Assembly (NCBI GenBank): GCA_016931895.1 | Contig: JAFGDY010000134.1 | Span: forward strand, 1-34,283 | Reading direction: 5' to 3' | Length of the DNA stretch: 34,283 bases | DNA from: Anaerolineae bacterium | GTDB taxonomy: Bacteria > Chloroflexota > Anaerolineae > 4572-78 > J111 | In this document: in pieces, positions 6,257-14,943 of the stretch | Numbering within the stretch: the first letter of the stretch is position 1 | Layout of the letters: each line of letters begins with the position of its first letter | Position numbers and translations under genes: made by a program | Notes under the pieces: generated by a model | Told to the model about the DNA's origin: nothing | Database searches by the model: none | The model's input: only the letters and a program-made list of their open reading frames with translations

Positions 6257-8530
6257 TCAGACGTTGTTGTCTTTTTGCATTAAACGCATCCCGTTCAAAG
6301 TGACCAGGAGGGAGGCACCCACGTCGGCAAAAACTGCCATCCATAGGGTGGCCACGCCAAAAAGAGCGGTCACTAAAAAAACGGCCTTGATGAGCAGGGC
6401 AAACCAGATGTTGAACCGAATGGTGCGGGCGGCGCGCCGGCCCAGGGCAATTGCGCCGGGCAGTTGGGCCAGGTCGTCGGCCATCAGGGCCACGTCGGCG
6501 GTTTCCAGGGCTTGGGCCGTACCGCCCGCGCCCATGGCAACGCCAACACTGGCCGCCGCCAGGGCTGGGGCATCATTGACCCCGTCGCCAACCATGGCCA
6601 CGGTATTGCCGTATTCGTTAACCAAATCCCGCACAACCATCACTTTGTCCTCCGGCATTAGCCCGGCCTTTACCCGGTCCAGGCCCAATTGCCGGCCAAT
6701 GGCTTTGGCCACGGTGGGATTGTCACCGGTGAGCATGACGGTGTGGGCCACGCCTATTTTTTTCAGAGCGGCAATAGCGGACCGGCCGGTCTGGCGGGGC
6801 GGGTCGCTCACGGCCAGGTAGCCGCACAAGGCATCATTCTCGTGGACCAGCATGGTGGTGTGGCCGTTGGCCTCGGCTGCGGCAACGCGCCGGCAGAATT
6901 CGGCGGCGTGGTTCCGGTTGGAGTGCAACAGGGCGTGACTGCCCACAGTGACCAGTTGGCCGTTCACCCGACCCCGCACGCCTTGTCCCGGCAAATTTTC
7001 AACCTGCCGGGCCTGAAGGTGGGGCAAGGCCCGGCCTTGAGCAGCCAGGATGATGGTTTGGGCCAGGGGATGGGTGCTGTAACGCTCCACAGCCGCTGCC
7101 TGAGCCAGCATGTCGTCGCAGTGGCGGCAGGCAATCAGCGGATCGCGCGCACGGGCTTCAGCGCAGCAATTGTCGGCACAGGCAATGTGGACCAGTTCCG
7201 GCCGGCCCTGGGTCAGCGTGCCGGTTTTGTCAAAGGCCACCACTTTTACCCGGCCCAAGGCTTCCAAAAACGCCCCACCCTTGATCAATACCCCGCGCCG
7301 CGCCGCCGAGGCAATGGCGCTGACCACGGCCACCGGCGTGGCAATCACCAGAGCGCAGGGACAGGCGATGACCAGCAAAGTGAGCGCGCGGTAAAGCCAG
7401 CCCCGCCCACCGGGCGAATCCAGAAAAGGTTGGTCAAACAATAGAGGCGGCAGCACGGCCACCAGCGCCGCGCCGATGACCACCAGAGGGGTATAGACTC
7501 GGGCGAATTTATCCACAAAACGTTGGGTGGGCGTTTTTTGGCTTTGCGCTTCTTCAACCAGGTAAATGAGCCGCGATAGGGTGTTGTCCGCAGCCAGGCG
7601 GGTGACTTCAACTTCCAGCAGGCCATTGCCGTTGACGGCGCCGGCAAACACCTCGTCGCCGGGGCTTTTTTCTACCGGGAGGCTTTCGCCGGTGAGGGGG
7701 GCCTGGTTTACGGCGGAGTGGCCGCTGCGCACCCGGCCATCCATGGGGATGCGCTCGCCGGGTTTAACAATAATGCGGTCGCCCACGGCCAGCGCCTCAA
7801 CCGGAACATTTTGTTCGCGCGCGTCGCACCAGGGGCAGGGGCCGCTGGTGTAAAGGCCGGAGCCATCGGGCAGGGAGCGGCCTCGACAATCCGGGCAGTC
7901 CAGGCGCGGGCGCAGCACGACGGCCGCGGCGGGGGCCAGGTGGGTAAGGCTGCGGATACTATCGCGGGTGCGCTCCATGGTGTAGCCTTCCAGGGCTTCG
8001 CCCAGGCTGAACAGCACAATCACGGTGGCGGCCTCGCCGTATTCGCCAATGGCAAAAGCGCCAATAGCGGCCAGGGTCATTAATATGTTCATATCCAATC
8101 CCTGGCCGCTGCGCAGGGCGGCCCAACCTGTTTTGGCCGGAAAATAAAGGCCAAACAGCCCGCCCACCAAAAAGAAGGCGAACGAAACCACCCCGCCGCC
8201 GCTCACGCCTTGCGCCAAAAAAGCCAGCAGAATAAAAACGGCCCCAACCAGGGTGAGCATATTACGCGGCCGGTGCAGCAGGTTGAACCAGAGCCGGCTT
8301 TTGGAGCGAGGCCGGGAAAAGGCCTCCGGCGCGGCCACGCCGTAGCCCAACGCTTGAACTTGCTTGACCACTGTTTCCCGGTCAACCTGCCCCTCAACTT
8401 TCATTTTGGCCGTGCCAAAGTTGACCCGGCAATAAACAACGCCGTCCAGGTTGGCCACGGACTTTTCCAATTTCAGGGCGCAGTCGGCGCAGTCCAGGCC
8501 AGTGAGGTGTAACTGAAGTTTTTGGTTCAT
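6257..8530 (-). CDS. P1B-type Zn/Cd/Pb-translocating ATPase (ZntA/CadA-like)
   Basis: A 757-residue membrane pump that would export soft divalent metals using ATP. From the N-terminus it has an HMA domain with GLDCADC, transmembrane helices, actuator TGES, the metal-channel CPC (IACPCALVIATP), the phosphorylation site DKTGTLTQG, an HP motif in the nucleotide domain (STHPLAQ), MLTGDN and GDGVNDAPAL. Unusual features are an insertion with two CxxC knuckles (LDCPDCRG and GPCPWCDA, about residues 212-235) just before the actuator TGES, and extra cysteines (CADNCC, CRHC) in the nucleotide domain. ATG 8528-8530 follows GGTGA by 6 bases and begins 5 bases after the ArsR stop; an upstream GTG at 8539 is possible. 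It is cotranscribed with the ArsR gene, whose sensor sites point to Zn/Cd/Pb. Confidence 0.92.
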   Translation of the reverse strand: MNQKLQLHLTGLDCADCALKLEKSVANLDGVVYCRVNFGTAKMKVEGQVDRETVVKQVQALGYGVAAPEAFSRPRSKSRLWFNLLHRPRNMLTLVGAVFILLAFLAQGVSGGGVVSFAFFLVGGLFGLYFPAKTGWAALRSGQGLDMNILMTLAAIGAFAIGEYGEAATVIVLFSLGEALEGYTMERTRDSIRSLTHLAPAAAVVLRPRLDCPDCRGRSLPDGSGLYTSGPCPWCDAREQNVPVEALAVGDRIIVKPGERIPMDGRVRSGHSAVNQAPLTGESLPVEKSPGDEVFAGAVNGNGLLEVEVTRLAADNTLSRLIYLVEEAQSQKTPTQRFVDKFARVYTPLVVIGAALVAVLPPLLFDQPFLDSPGGRGWLYRALTLLVIACPCALVIATPVAVVSAIASAARRGVLIKGGAFLEALGRVKVVAFDKTGTLTQGRPELVHIACADNCCAEARARDPLIACRHCDDMLAQAAAVERYSTHPLAQTIILAAQGRALPHLQARQVENLPGQGVRGRVNGQLVTVGSHALLHSNRNHAAEFCRRVAAAEANGHTTMLVHENDALCGYLAVSDPPRQTGRSAIAALKKIGVAHTVMLTGDNPTVAKAIGRQLGLDRVKAGLMPEDKVMVVRDLVNEYGNTVAMVGDGVNDAPALAAASVGVAMGAGGTAQALETADVALMADDLAQLPGAIALGRRAARTIRFNIWFALLIKAVFLVTALFGVATLWMAVFADVGASLLVTLNGMRLMQKDNNV

Positions 8531-8535
8531 AAAAG

Positions 8536-8901
8536 TCACCGATGTTTGATATGTTCTAAACCACGCCGGAACAGGTCACGCACGTGCTCGTCGTCAAGGG
8601 TGTAATACACCAGCCGCCCTTCTTTGCGGTTTTTGACCACGCGCAGCTCGCGCATCAGGCTGAGTTGGTGAGAAACGGCGCTTTGCGACATGCCCAGGCT
8701 GGCCGCCAGATCGCACACGCACAGCTCGGTATGGGCCAGGAGCGAAACAATACGCACGCGGGTTGGGTCGGCCAAGGCCTTAAAAATAGCGGCCAGGCGG
8801 GTGGCCGACAGGCCGTCCAGCAGGCGCTGTTGGGCCTGTTTTACTTTTTCTTCGTCAATAATAATTTTGGCGCAGCGCTCGGCCGGCGGTGTTTGGGGCA
8901 T
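8536..8901 (-). CDS. ArsR/SmtB-family metal-sensing repressor
   Basis: A 121-residue winged-helix repressor that should release its operator when it binds metal. The recognition helix region is SQSAVSHQLSLMREL. Both classical SmtB/CadC sensor sites are visible. The alpha-5 site has D104, H106, H117 and H120 (SmtB has Glu at the last position). The alpha-3N site has C61-V-C63-D64 with C10 in the N-terminal arm. This suggests response to Zn(II) and also Cd(II)/Pb(II). It is the first gene of the unit, 5 bases from the ATPase start, and the operator-promoter lies directly upstream, so autoregulation is expected. Confidence 0.92.
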   Translation of the reverse strand: MPQTPPAERCAKIIIDEEKVKQAQQRLLDGLSATRLAAIFKALADPTRVRIVSLLAHTELCVCDLAASLGMSQSAVSHQLSLMRELRVVKNRKEGRLVYYTLDDEHVRDLFRRGLEHIKHR

Positions 8902-8914
8902 TGTTGTCTCCGCT

Positions 8915-8964
8915 AATATATGAATAGTTACTCATATATTACCTTGAAAAAAAGAGGTTGTCAA
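8915..8964 (-). promoter_or_regulatory. Metal-regulated promoter with SmtB/CadC-type operator
   Basis: Read on minus, TTGACA (plus 8959-8964), a 17-base spacer and TAATAT (plus 8936-8941) form a strong sigma-70 promoter. Overlapping the -10 and the start region is a perfect inverted repeat, AATATATGA-N8-TCATATATT (8915-8940), the AT-rich dyad typical of SmtB/CadC operators. Repressor binding there would block RNA polymerase. It drives the arsR-ATPase unit. Confidence 0.85.
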
Positions 8965-8987
8965 GGTGGTGAACAAAAGCCCGGGTT

Positions 8988-9281
8988 TTACCACGTAATC
9001 TGAAACCCCTGAAATTCGCCGCCGGGAGTTTCGTAGGCGGTTTCCACGTTGTCTACCCGGGCCGAGGGCGGGCCGTCGTAGCACCAACTGACGGCGTTTT
9101 TAACCGCTTTTTCATCCCCTTCAAAAATCGCCTCCACCCGGCCATCCCACAAGTTACGCACCCAGCCGGTCAGTCCCAATTCCTGGGCTTTGCGCTGCGT
9201 ATGCCAACGAAAATTGACCCCCTGCACCCGGCCAGAGACAAAAACGTGGGCGCGGGTCACTTTTGTGTTTTGATCGGTCAT
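8988..9281 (-). CDS. acyP: Acylphosphatase
   Basis: A 97-residue small cytoplasmic enzyme that hydrolyses acyl phosphates. The catalytic Arg lies in GRVQGVNFRW and the catalytic Asn in WVRNLWDGRVEA; the rest follows the ferredoxin-like acylphosphatase fold, ending FQGFQITW. ATG 9279-9281 was chosen because AGGAGG lies 7 bases upstream; an upstream extension to 9299 is less likely. An extended -10 (TGC followed by TACAAT on minus, plus 9314-9319) lies about 33 bases upstream of the start. Confidence 0.92.
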   Translation of the reverse strand: MTDQNTKVTRAHVFVSGRVQGVNFRWHTQRKAQELGLTGWVRNLWDGRVEAIFEGDEKAVKNAVSWCYDGPPSARVDNVETAYETPGGEFQGFQITW

Positions 9282-9313
9282 TGGACCCTCCTGCCGCAAT
9301 TTTAACCATTAAT

Positions 9314-9322
9314 ATTGTAGCA
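9314..9322 (-). promoter_or_regulatory. Extended -10 promoter element for acylphosphatase
   Basis: On the minus strand TGC precedes TACAAT, an extended -10 element that can work without a good -35. No convincing -35 is seen 17 bases upstream. Confidence 0.4.
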
Positions 9323-9338
9323 CAAAAATCTGAGATGA

Positions 9339-9366
9339 GACAGGGCAAATTGCCAATCGCCCTGTC
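9339..9366. repeat. Perfect 8-bp inverted repeat in a divergent intergenic region
   Basis: GACAGGGC and GCCCTGTC are separated by 12 bases. The dyad lies between the divergent acylphosphatase and BTAD-regulator genes, upstream of both candidate promoters. It may be an operator or a small hairpin. No T-run follows it. Confidence 0.5.
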
Positions 9367-9389
9367 AAAAGGGTCAAATTGATTTTCTG

Positions 9390-9405
9390 AATTCCCAACC
9401 TATGT
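9390..9405 (+). promoter_or_regulatory. Possible promoter region of the BTAD regulator
   Basis: Two overlapping -10 candidates lie just before the start codon: TATGTT, with TTGATT 16 bases upstream, and TATACT a few bases later. Transcription would start very near ATG 9418, leaving a leader of only a few bases. No clear Shine-Dalgarno sequence precedes the ATG, so a leaderless message is likely. Confidence 0.4.
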
Positions 9406-9417
9406 TATACTTCACTC

Positions 9418-12400
9418 ATGCCACAGCTTGCTATCCGGTTATTAGGATCATTTCAAGTTACATTAGACTCACGCCCCGTGACCGCTTTTGCCTACAATAA
9501 AGTGCGGGCCTTGCTGGCTTATTTGGCAGTGGAAGCCGAGCATTTTCACCGGCGCGAAACCCTGGCTACGCTATTTTGGCCCGACCAAACCCCCAAACTG
9601 GCCCGGCAAAATCTGCGCCAATCGCTAGCAACCCTGCGCCGGGCTATCAATGATCAAAACGTTTCGCCCCCATTTTTACTGATTGATGGCGATACGGTCC
9701 AATTCAACTGTTCTAACCAGACCTGGCTGGATGTGGCCGACTTCCGGACGCATCTGGAGGCTGACGGCCATGTTCATCCCTATCCCGACATCGAAAGCTG
9801 TCAAAGCTGTATCCAACACATGGCACAAGCCGTCGCCTTATACAAGGGTGAATTTCTGGCCGACCTGCTCTTGGGCGACAGCGTCGAGTTTGAAACCTGG
9901 GCGATTGCCTGCCGGGAACGATTCCACATCCAGGCCCTAACCGCGCTCTATCACCTTACCCGCCATCACCTGCGCCGGGGCGAGTATAACCAGGCCCAAA
10001 CCTACGCCCTCCAACAGATGGAGCTGGACCCCTACCGGGAAGAAGCTCACCGGCAGTTGATGCGGATTTTGGCCTGCACCGGTCAGCGCGGCGCGGCGCT
10101 GACCCAATACGAAACTTGCTGCCGCATTTTAAGCGAAGAATTGGGCGCGGAACCCTCGCGGCAAACCCAGGCTTTATACAAGCGCATCCGCTCTGCCGGA
10201 ACAAGGTGCCCCCACAATTTACCGCCGCAACTCACCTCGCTGATTGGCCGGGAGGGGGAACTACAATACCTGGCCGAACATCTGGCCAACCCCAACTGCC
10301 GCCTGCTGATCCTGACCGGCCTGGGCGGCATTGGCAAAACTCGCCTGGCTCTCCAGTCGGCCCAAGAACACATTGGGATTTTTCTGCACGGCGTTTACTT
10401 TGTCCCGCTGGCTGCGCTGAGTTCGAGCGAGTTTCTGGCCTCGACCATTGCCGACGCCCTGGGTTTATCTTTTTCCGGTGAAGAAGACCCGCAAACCCAA
10501 CTTGTGAATTATTTGCGAGAGAAAGAGATATTGCTGGTGTTGGATAGTTTTGAACACCTGCTGGCTTCCCCGGTAACAGAAAAGGCAGGGCTAGATTTAC
10601 TGCTGGAAATCCTCAAAATCGCGCCAGAGGTAAAAATAATGGTGACATCCCGGCAACGCCTGAATCTTCAGGCCGAGTGGGTTTTTAAAGTACAGGGGCT
10701 GGCATTCCCCCAAAAGAACTTTGAAAAAGGCAACTTTCATCAAGCAAGCATCGAAAGTTACAGCGCGGTGCAACTCTTTTTCAAGCGCGCCCGTCGCGTC
10801 GAGCGCGAATTTTCACTTTCAGGCGCAACCACAGCCACGGTGGGTCGTATTTGTCAACTGGCGGAGGGGATGCCGCTGGCAATTGAACTGGCTGCCGCTT
10901 CGGTAGCAACCTTATCGTGCGAGCAAATTGCCGCCCAGATCGAAAGCAGTCTTGACACCCTGACCACGACCATGCGCGACGTGCCCGAACGCCATCGCAG
11001 CGTGCGAGCGGTTTTCAAACACTCCTGGCAGTTGCTTGCCGAAGCGGAACAGCGTGTTTTTCGAAAGCTAACCATCTTTCGCGGCGGTTTTACCGCCCAG
11101 GCAGCCCGGCAGGTGGCCCAGGCCACCCCGGAGGTTTTGTCCAACCTGATTAATAAATCTCTATTGCAACAGGATGCCTCAGGACGGTACGGCATCCACG
11201 AGTTATTGAGACAATTCGCTGCCGAAGAACTCAACAATTATCCTGCGGAAAAAGAAACAGCTCTTGAACGCCGTTGTACATATTATGCCGACTTTCTACA
11301 CCAAAGAGCCGCACCCCTGAATATAAACTTTCATCCAGAAATTCTGGCAGAAATTGGGGTCGAGATCGAGAATATCCGGGCCGCCTGGCAGTGGGCTGTG
11401 ACCCAGGCAAAACTCGAAGCCGTTGAGCCTTGCCTGGAAAGCCTCTATCAATTCTACTGGGCGCGAAACTGGTTTCACGAGGGCAAACAAGTATTTGCGC
11501 AAGCCGAGGAAGTAGCCCTGGCGGCGGGTCAAAATGATAGCCTGCTTCTGGCCAAGATTTGGACGCGACAGGCTGAGTTCGAGAGCTGGCTGGCTCACTA
11601 TGACGGGGCCAAGATACGGTTAAAAAATAGTATCCGGGTTTGCCGGACACTTCAAGAGCAGGATGAACTGGCTTTGGCCCTTCAATTGCTGGGCCGGGTT
11701 CACTATTGGCAGGGTGAACACGTACCGGCCAAAGAACGCTTTGAGGAGAGCCTGACGCTTTACCGCCAGACAGACAACAAGGCCGGGATGGCCCTGAGCC
11801 TTAACAATTTGGCCAATACCATCGGTGACCTATCAGCCGATTATGACCAGGCCCAATCTCTTTATCAAGAAAGTTTGGCTCTTGCCCGGGAAATTGACGA
11901 CCGGTTTGGTATCGCCCGGGCGCTGATCAACCAAGGGGCAGTAGCTCAAGAAATAGGAAACTATCCAGAGGCGCAACAACTCTACCGGGAAAGTCTGGAG
12001 GTTTATCAAAAAATTGGTTACCGGTATGGGCAGTCGGCTGCGCTCAACTATCTGGGGCAGGTTACCAGCTTATTGGGTGAGCATGTCGCGGCCAAAACAT
12101 TTCTACAGCAAAGCTTTGACCTGAGCCAGGAAACGGGCGACCACCGCTCAATGGCAGATTGCCTGAAACAGTTAGGCAATGTAGCCTGCCGCATGGACGC
12201 CTACCCGGAAGCAAAAGAATATTTTGCCGAAGCCTTAAACCTGGTTATGGAAATACAAGCGGATCAGATGGCACTGGATATTTTGATAGGGGTGGCGAAC
12301 CTTTTCCAACAACAGGGCAAACAGGAAAGCGCCTTGGAGTTGCTGGCCTTCGTTATTCATCAATCGCAAGGTAGCCAGGAACGTAAAAATCGCGCCCAAG

Positions 12401-12513
12401 CTCTTGTGCCCAAATGTGAGGCGGGGCTTTCACCGCCAGTGATAACACGATGCCGAGAACGCGGGGAAAGCCAAATCCTGGCCGAAATCGTGGCGGCGGT
12501 CCTGGCTGAATGA
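9418..12513 (+). CDS. SARP/AfsR-like transcriptional regulator (wHTH-BTAD-NB-ARC-TPR)
   Basis: A 1031-residue signal-transducing regulator. Residues 1-95 are an OmpR-type winged helix (LLGSFQV start, TLATLFWPDQTP, LRQSLATLRRAI). Residues about 125-265 are a bacterial transcriptional activator domain with helical repeats. An NB-ARC/STAND ATPase follows, with P-loop TGLGGIGKTR (about 301) and Walker B LLVLDSFEH (about 372). From about 740 to 985 there are six or so tetratricopeptide repeats (for example ALALQLLGRVHYWQGEHVPAK). STAND proteins are usually held inactive until a ligand binds the repeat domain, which allows oligomerisation and DNA binding. The ligand and targets are unknown; the adjacent genes do not form an obvious regulon. 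Its stop is 18 bases from the convergent remnant at 12531. Confidence 0.9.
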   Translation: MPQLAIRLLGSFQVTLDSRPVTAFAYNKVRALLAYLAVEAEHFHRRETLATLFWPDQTPKLARQNLRQSLATLRRAINDQNVSPPFLLIDGDTVQFNCSNQTWLDVADFRTHLEADGHVHPYPDIESCQSCIQHMAQAVALYKGEFLADLLLGDSVEFETWAIACRERFHIQALTALYHLTRHHLRRGEYNQAQTYALQQMELDPYREEAHRQLMRILACTGQRGAALTQYETCCRILSEELGAEPSRQTQALYKRIRSAGTRCPHNLPPQLTSLIGREGELQYLAEHLANPNCRLLILTGLGGIGKTRLALQSAQEHIGIFLHGVYFVPLAALSSSEFLASTIADALGLSFSGEEDPQTQLVNYLREKEILLVLDSFEHLLASPVTEKAGLDLLLEILKIAPEVKIMVTSRQRLNLQAEWVFKVQGLAFPQKNFEKGNFHQASIESYSAVQLFFKRARRVEREFSLSGATTATVGRICQLAEGMPLAIELAAASVATLSCEQIAAQIESSLDTLTTTMRDVPERHRSVRAVFKHSWQLLAEAEQRVFRKLTIFRGGFTAQAARQVAQATPEVLSNLINKSLLQQDASGRYGIHELLRQFAAEELNNYPAEKETALERRCTYYADFLHQRAAPLNINFHPEILAEIGVEIENIRAAWQWAVTQAKLEAVEPCLESLYQFYWARNWFHEGKQVFAQAEEVALAAGQNDSLLLAKIWTRQAEFESWLAHYDGAKIRLKNSIRVCRTLQEQDELALALQLLGRVHYWQGEHVPAKERFEESLTLYRQTDNKAGMALSLNNLANTIGDLSADYDQAQSLYQESLALAREIDDRFGIARALINQGAVAQEIGNYPEAQQLYRESLEVYQKIGYRYGQSAALNYLGQVTSLLGEHVAAKTFLQQSFDLSQETGDHRSMADCLKQLGNVACRMDAYPEAKEYFAEALNLVMEIQADQMALDILIGVANLFQQQGKQESALELLAFVIHQSQGSQERKNRAQALVPKCEAGLSPPVITRCRERGESQILAEIVAAVLAE

Positions 12514-12530
12514 AACCTGCCGACCAAAAT

Positions 12531-12662
12531 TCAAGTAGCCACATTCTCGATAGCCTCCGCTAAATCACACATCACGTTAATGACCCGCCGCAGATGATTG
12601 ATATCCGCCTCGGCCCCCGTAAAAATGCCGTGACTGTCTTGAAAGCGTAGTTCCCTGTAGTG
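12531..12662 (-). pseudogene. 43-codon coding remnant directly after a lipoprotein stop codon
   Basis: On the minus strand the frame of the lipoprotein continues past its TAG for 43 sense codons and then TGA (12531-12533). The sequence begins HYRELRFQDSHGIFTG and ends AEAIENVAT. It has no start codon or ribosome-binding site at its left end. The composition looks protein-like (amphipathic, HLRRVINVMCDLAEAIENV), so it is probably the C-terminus of a lost gene. Readthrough of the stop is an alternative but is less likely. Confidence 0.35.
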
Positions 12663-13841
12663 CTAAAAACCAAACAAATACCATTGTCCGTTCCGATTGA
12701 CCAACTTCATCGTTTCTTCATTATTCCCATCCGGACCAAATAAAAATGGCACTTCCGCCTGTGTCCCGTCGGGGTTGATTGTTGCCTTCCCGTTTATTTT
12801 CCCAGCGGCAAAATACTTGATAAATTCCTCCCGGTCTGTCTCATCCGTAGCCCAATTGCAAATTGTCTGTGTATCGTTGTCGTTTTCGCCTTGCGGGTCG
12901 CACAAGCCTTGCAGCAGAGTGAAATTGCCGGATTGGGCGGCATCAAAAATAGTTTGCACCACGCTTTCGGGCGATGTTGCGGGCGCGGCGACCGGCGCGT
13001 CGCTGGCAACGGCGAAGATGTACGCGCCTTTATTTTGGTCAATGTCTTCAACGCTGACAATATAGGTCAGGATTTTACCGCCGCTATCGGGCACAGTGAA
13101 GGTGAATTGTTCGTTCTCGCCGGGGCCTGACTCATTGAACTCAGCCAGAACAGTCTGACTTTCCAGATCACGAATTTTGACCACCAGATCAACCGGGGTG
13201 TCGGGGTGGGGAATAACATTGCCCTGCAACGTAGCCCCGCCGGGCGCAGTGTAGGTGTAGTAGAGCAGCCCGCCTTCGGGCAAGCGGCCAATGCTGAAAT
13301 AGTTGGGGTCTAAAGCAAAGCTAACTTTGGGCGAGGCTTCAAAAGCAGCCACATAGTCGCCGCCTTGTCCCCCGGCGTCTTCAACAACAATGTGATAAAG
13401 CGCATTCTGGGGAATGTTCACCACCAGAGAGTCGTCGTTGTTGGGCACCGCGCCTAATATCTCGCCGGTATTTGCGTTTTGGATACCAATGAGCATCTCG
13501 GCAGTTGAATAAATGCTGGCCCCGACCTTGTCGCCGGGCGAGGCCAGGAAGAGGAAACGCTGCGCTTCGCCCGGTTCCAGGCTGTTCTCAAAGCCGATTG
13601 AATGGCCGGGGGCGCGATTTATATCAATGTCCATGAGGGACGGCTCTGCGCCGGTTTGAGAGCTTTGGCCTGCGGTTTCCTCGGGGGTCGGGGTTGCCGT
13701 AGGAGGCCCCGGGGTTGGCGTTGGCGCCGGCGTGGGGGGAGGCTTATCGCCGCCGCCACAAGCAAAAACAAAGAGCGTCAAGCCGATGGCCAGGGTTGTC
13801 AATAGCCGCATTCTTGGGGTTTGTTTACTTTTGTTGAACAT
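12663..13841 (-). CDS. Secreted lipoprotein with beta-sandwich domain and C-terminal DUF4878-like domain
   Basis: A 392-residue lipoprotein. The signal peptide (MFNKSKQTPRMRLLTTLAIG) ends at lipobox FVFAC, where Cys would be lipidated. A Pro/Thr linker follows, typical of Chloroflexota surface proteins. The middle (about residues 85-300) reads as two PPC-like beta-sandwich modules (LEPGEAQRFLFLASPGDKV and similar). The last 100 residues (SPESVVQTIFDAAQSGNF to NGQWYLFGF) resemble the DUF4878/SnoaL-type cone fold seen in lipoproteins. No catalytic motif is evident. ATG 13839-13841 has AAGGAG 8 bases upstream; 15 further residues upstream are unlikely to be translated. A second lipoprotein lies upstream on the same strand. 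Confidence 0.8.
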   Translation of the reverse strand: MFNKSKQTPRMRLLTTLAIGLTLFVFACGGGDKPPPTPAPTPTPGPPTATPTPEETAGQSSQTGAEPSLMDIDINRAPGHSIGFENSLEPGEAQRFLFLASPGDKVGASIYSTAEMLIGIQNANTGEILGAVPNNDDSLVVNIPQNALYHIVVEDAGGQGGDYVAAFEASPKVSFALDPNYFSIGRLPEGGLLYYTYTAPGGATLQGNVIPHPDTPVDLVVKIRDLESQTVLAEFNESGPGENEQFTFTVPDSGGKILTYIVSVEDIDQNKGAYIFAVASDAPVAAPATSPESVVQTIFDAAQSGNFTLLQGLCDPQGENDNDTQTICNWATDETDREEFIKYFAAGKINGKATINPDGTQAEVPFLFGPDGNNEETMKLVNRNGQWYLFGF

Positions 13842-13887
13842 TTTTTTCTCCTTAATTTTTGTCTGGTTAGAATATGAAGGTGCCAAC

Positions 13888-13977
13888 TCAAAACGCTAAA
13901 TCATAATAGCCCGCCAAGGCGATGACAAACTCAACTAAATCACTGTCATCGGCAATGTTTTTCCGGCTAAAATTTGT
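13888..13977 (-). pseudogene. Short coding remnant upstream of the lipoprotein
   Basis: On minus, 29 sense codons ending TGA (13888-13890) read TNFSRKNIADDSDLVEFVIA and then LAGYYDLAF. There is an upstream stop in the same frame and no start codon. It may be the tail of a deleted gene or chance. Nothing else was seen in the 196 bases between the two lipoprotein genes. Confidence 0.2.
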
Positions 13978-14037
13978 TTAAAGTGTTTAGTTTGTCGGGG
14001 CGAACATACGATGTAAATGCTTCTTACTATTTTGGAG

Positions 14038-14652
14038 CTACGGCAACTCAACGTAGGGCTGCAACCACGCTGATACCTGCCCGATGCCCACGGCCACGCC
14101 ATAAACTTTTTTGGTCAACTCGTCCCTCTCAAAGCGAGTCTCACTGCTACACTCGGCGGGCATTGCGCCCGCTAAAACCGTGTCGGCCACTACGACGCCG
14201 GTTTTTGCCTCGCGTAAGGTGATGTTTGTTTGATACTGCAAACGCTCGACGGATGCTTGTCGCCCGTTTTCAAGCGTGTAAGGGCAACTTTCGACGAGAA
14301 CTTCAGCAACTTGCATGCAGGCCACCAACTCTACCTCCGGCAAGGTTTGCGGCGTCCACTCCGGGCGCAAGGGGTCGCGCGGGGCACGCCAATTGCCCTC
14401 GACGCTGCCACGCGCTAATACAACCGGATGTACGCCCGACATTTGGCTATAAGCGGCTGCCTCTGCAACAGCTTGACCATCGCCACTGCAAACCGGCAAA
14501 ACAGGTTTGAGCACTTGCTCTTCCCAGGTCGCTTGCGCCTGTTGGGTAGCTTCACGTTGCGCCTTCTCGCTGGAGCCGCAGCCGGTAGCGATAACCACAA
14601 TCAACAAGATGGACCCAGTAATTAAAATCCATCTTGTTCGTTTGTTTTCCAT
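14038..14652 (-). CDS. Hypothetical lipoprotein
   Basis: A 204-residue protein with a basic N-terminus (MENKRTR), a hydrophobic stretch and lipobox-like IATGC, so it is probably anchored at the cell surface. A coiled segment rich in Gln/Ala follows (EKAQREATQQAQATWEEQ). The mature part contains four or five further cysteines (VCSG, VACMQ, ESCPY, AECSS), which could form disulfides outside the cell. No family was recognised. It starts 30 bases after the stop of the small gene upstream and probably shares its transcript. AGGAGG lies 14 bases before the ATG, which is far, so the start is somewhat uncertain. Confidence 0.7.
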   Translation of the reverse strand: MENKRTRWILITGSILLIVVIATGCGSSEKAQREATQQAQATWEEQVLKPVLPVCSGDGQAVAEAAAYSQMSGVHPVVLARGSVEGNWRAPRDPLRPEWTPQTLPEVELVACMQVAEVLVESCPYTLENGRQASVERLQYQTNITLREAKTGVVVADTVLAGAMPAECSSETRFERDELTKKVYGVAVGIGQVSAWLQPYVELP

Positions 14653-14682
14653 TCCTATTGACTGACCTCCTCTTTTTTAATA

Positions 14683-14916
14683 TCACTCACGCCCTGGTGA
14701 TTGTTTTATATTTTTTGCTTCATCCGAGTGCGGCTGGTCAGATGCCGAAATCTCGGCCATCTGCTCTTTTAAAAAAGTAACCAGACGCTCCAGGCTGGCA
14801 AAGCCCCGCTGTTCATTCCTGGTCAGGTTGACCAGCACAAATCGCCAGCTAGATTTTTCTCCAGCACTTTCTTGCCACAAACGAATCAGATAAGAGTGGT
14901 ATTTGGGTTCAGCCAT
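14683..14916 (-). CDS. Small conserved-type hypothetical protein (77 aa)
   Basis: A short soluble protein: an N-terminal beta-rich half (YHSYLIRLWQESAGEKSSWR, then FVLVNLTRNEQRGFASLERL), a helix (VTFLKEQMAEI) and a polar tail. The pattern 'YLIRLWQE...WRFVLVN...GFASLERLVTFL' looks like the small proteins often next to BTAD regulators and lipoproteins in Chloroflexota, but this is from memory. No function can be given. It is likely first in a unit with the lipoprotein at 14038. Confidence 0.6.
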   Translation of the reverse strand: MAEPKYHSYLIRLWQESAGEKSSWRFVLVNLTRNEQRGFASLERLVTFLKEQMAEISASDQPHSDEAKNIKQSPGRE

Positions 14917-14943
14917 TTTATTGTTCTTGGGTGTTCGGCCAGA

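Noticed and set aside
6689-7444. 251-codon plus-strand frame inside the metal ATPase gene
   Set aside because: Antisense shadow of a GC-rich gene with all P-type ATPase motifs on minus; its product is low-complexity Gly/His/Gln-rich sequence without a family.
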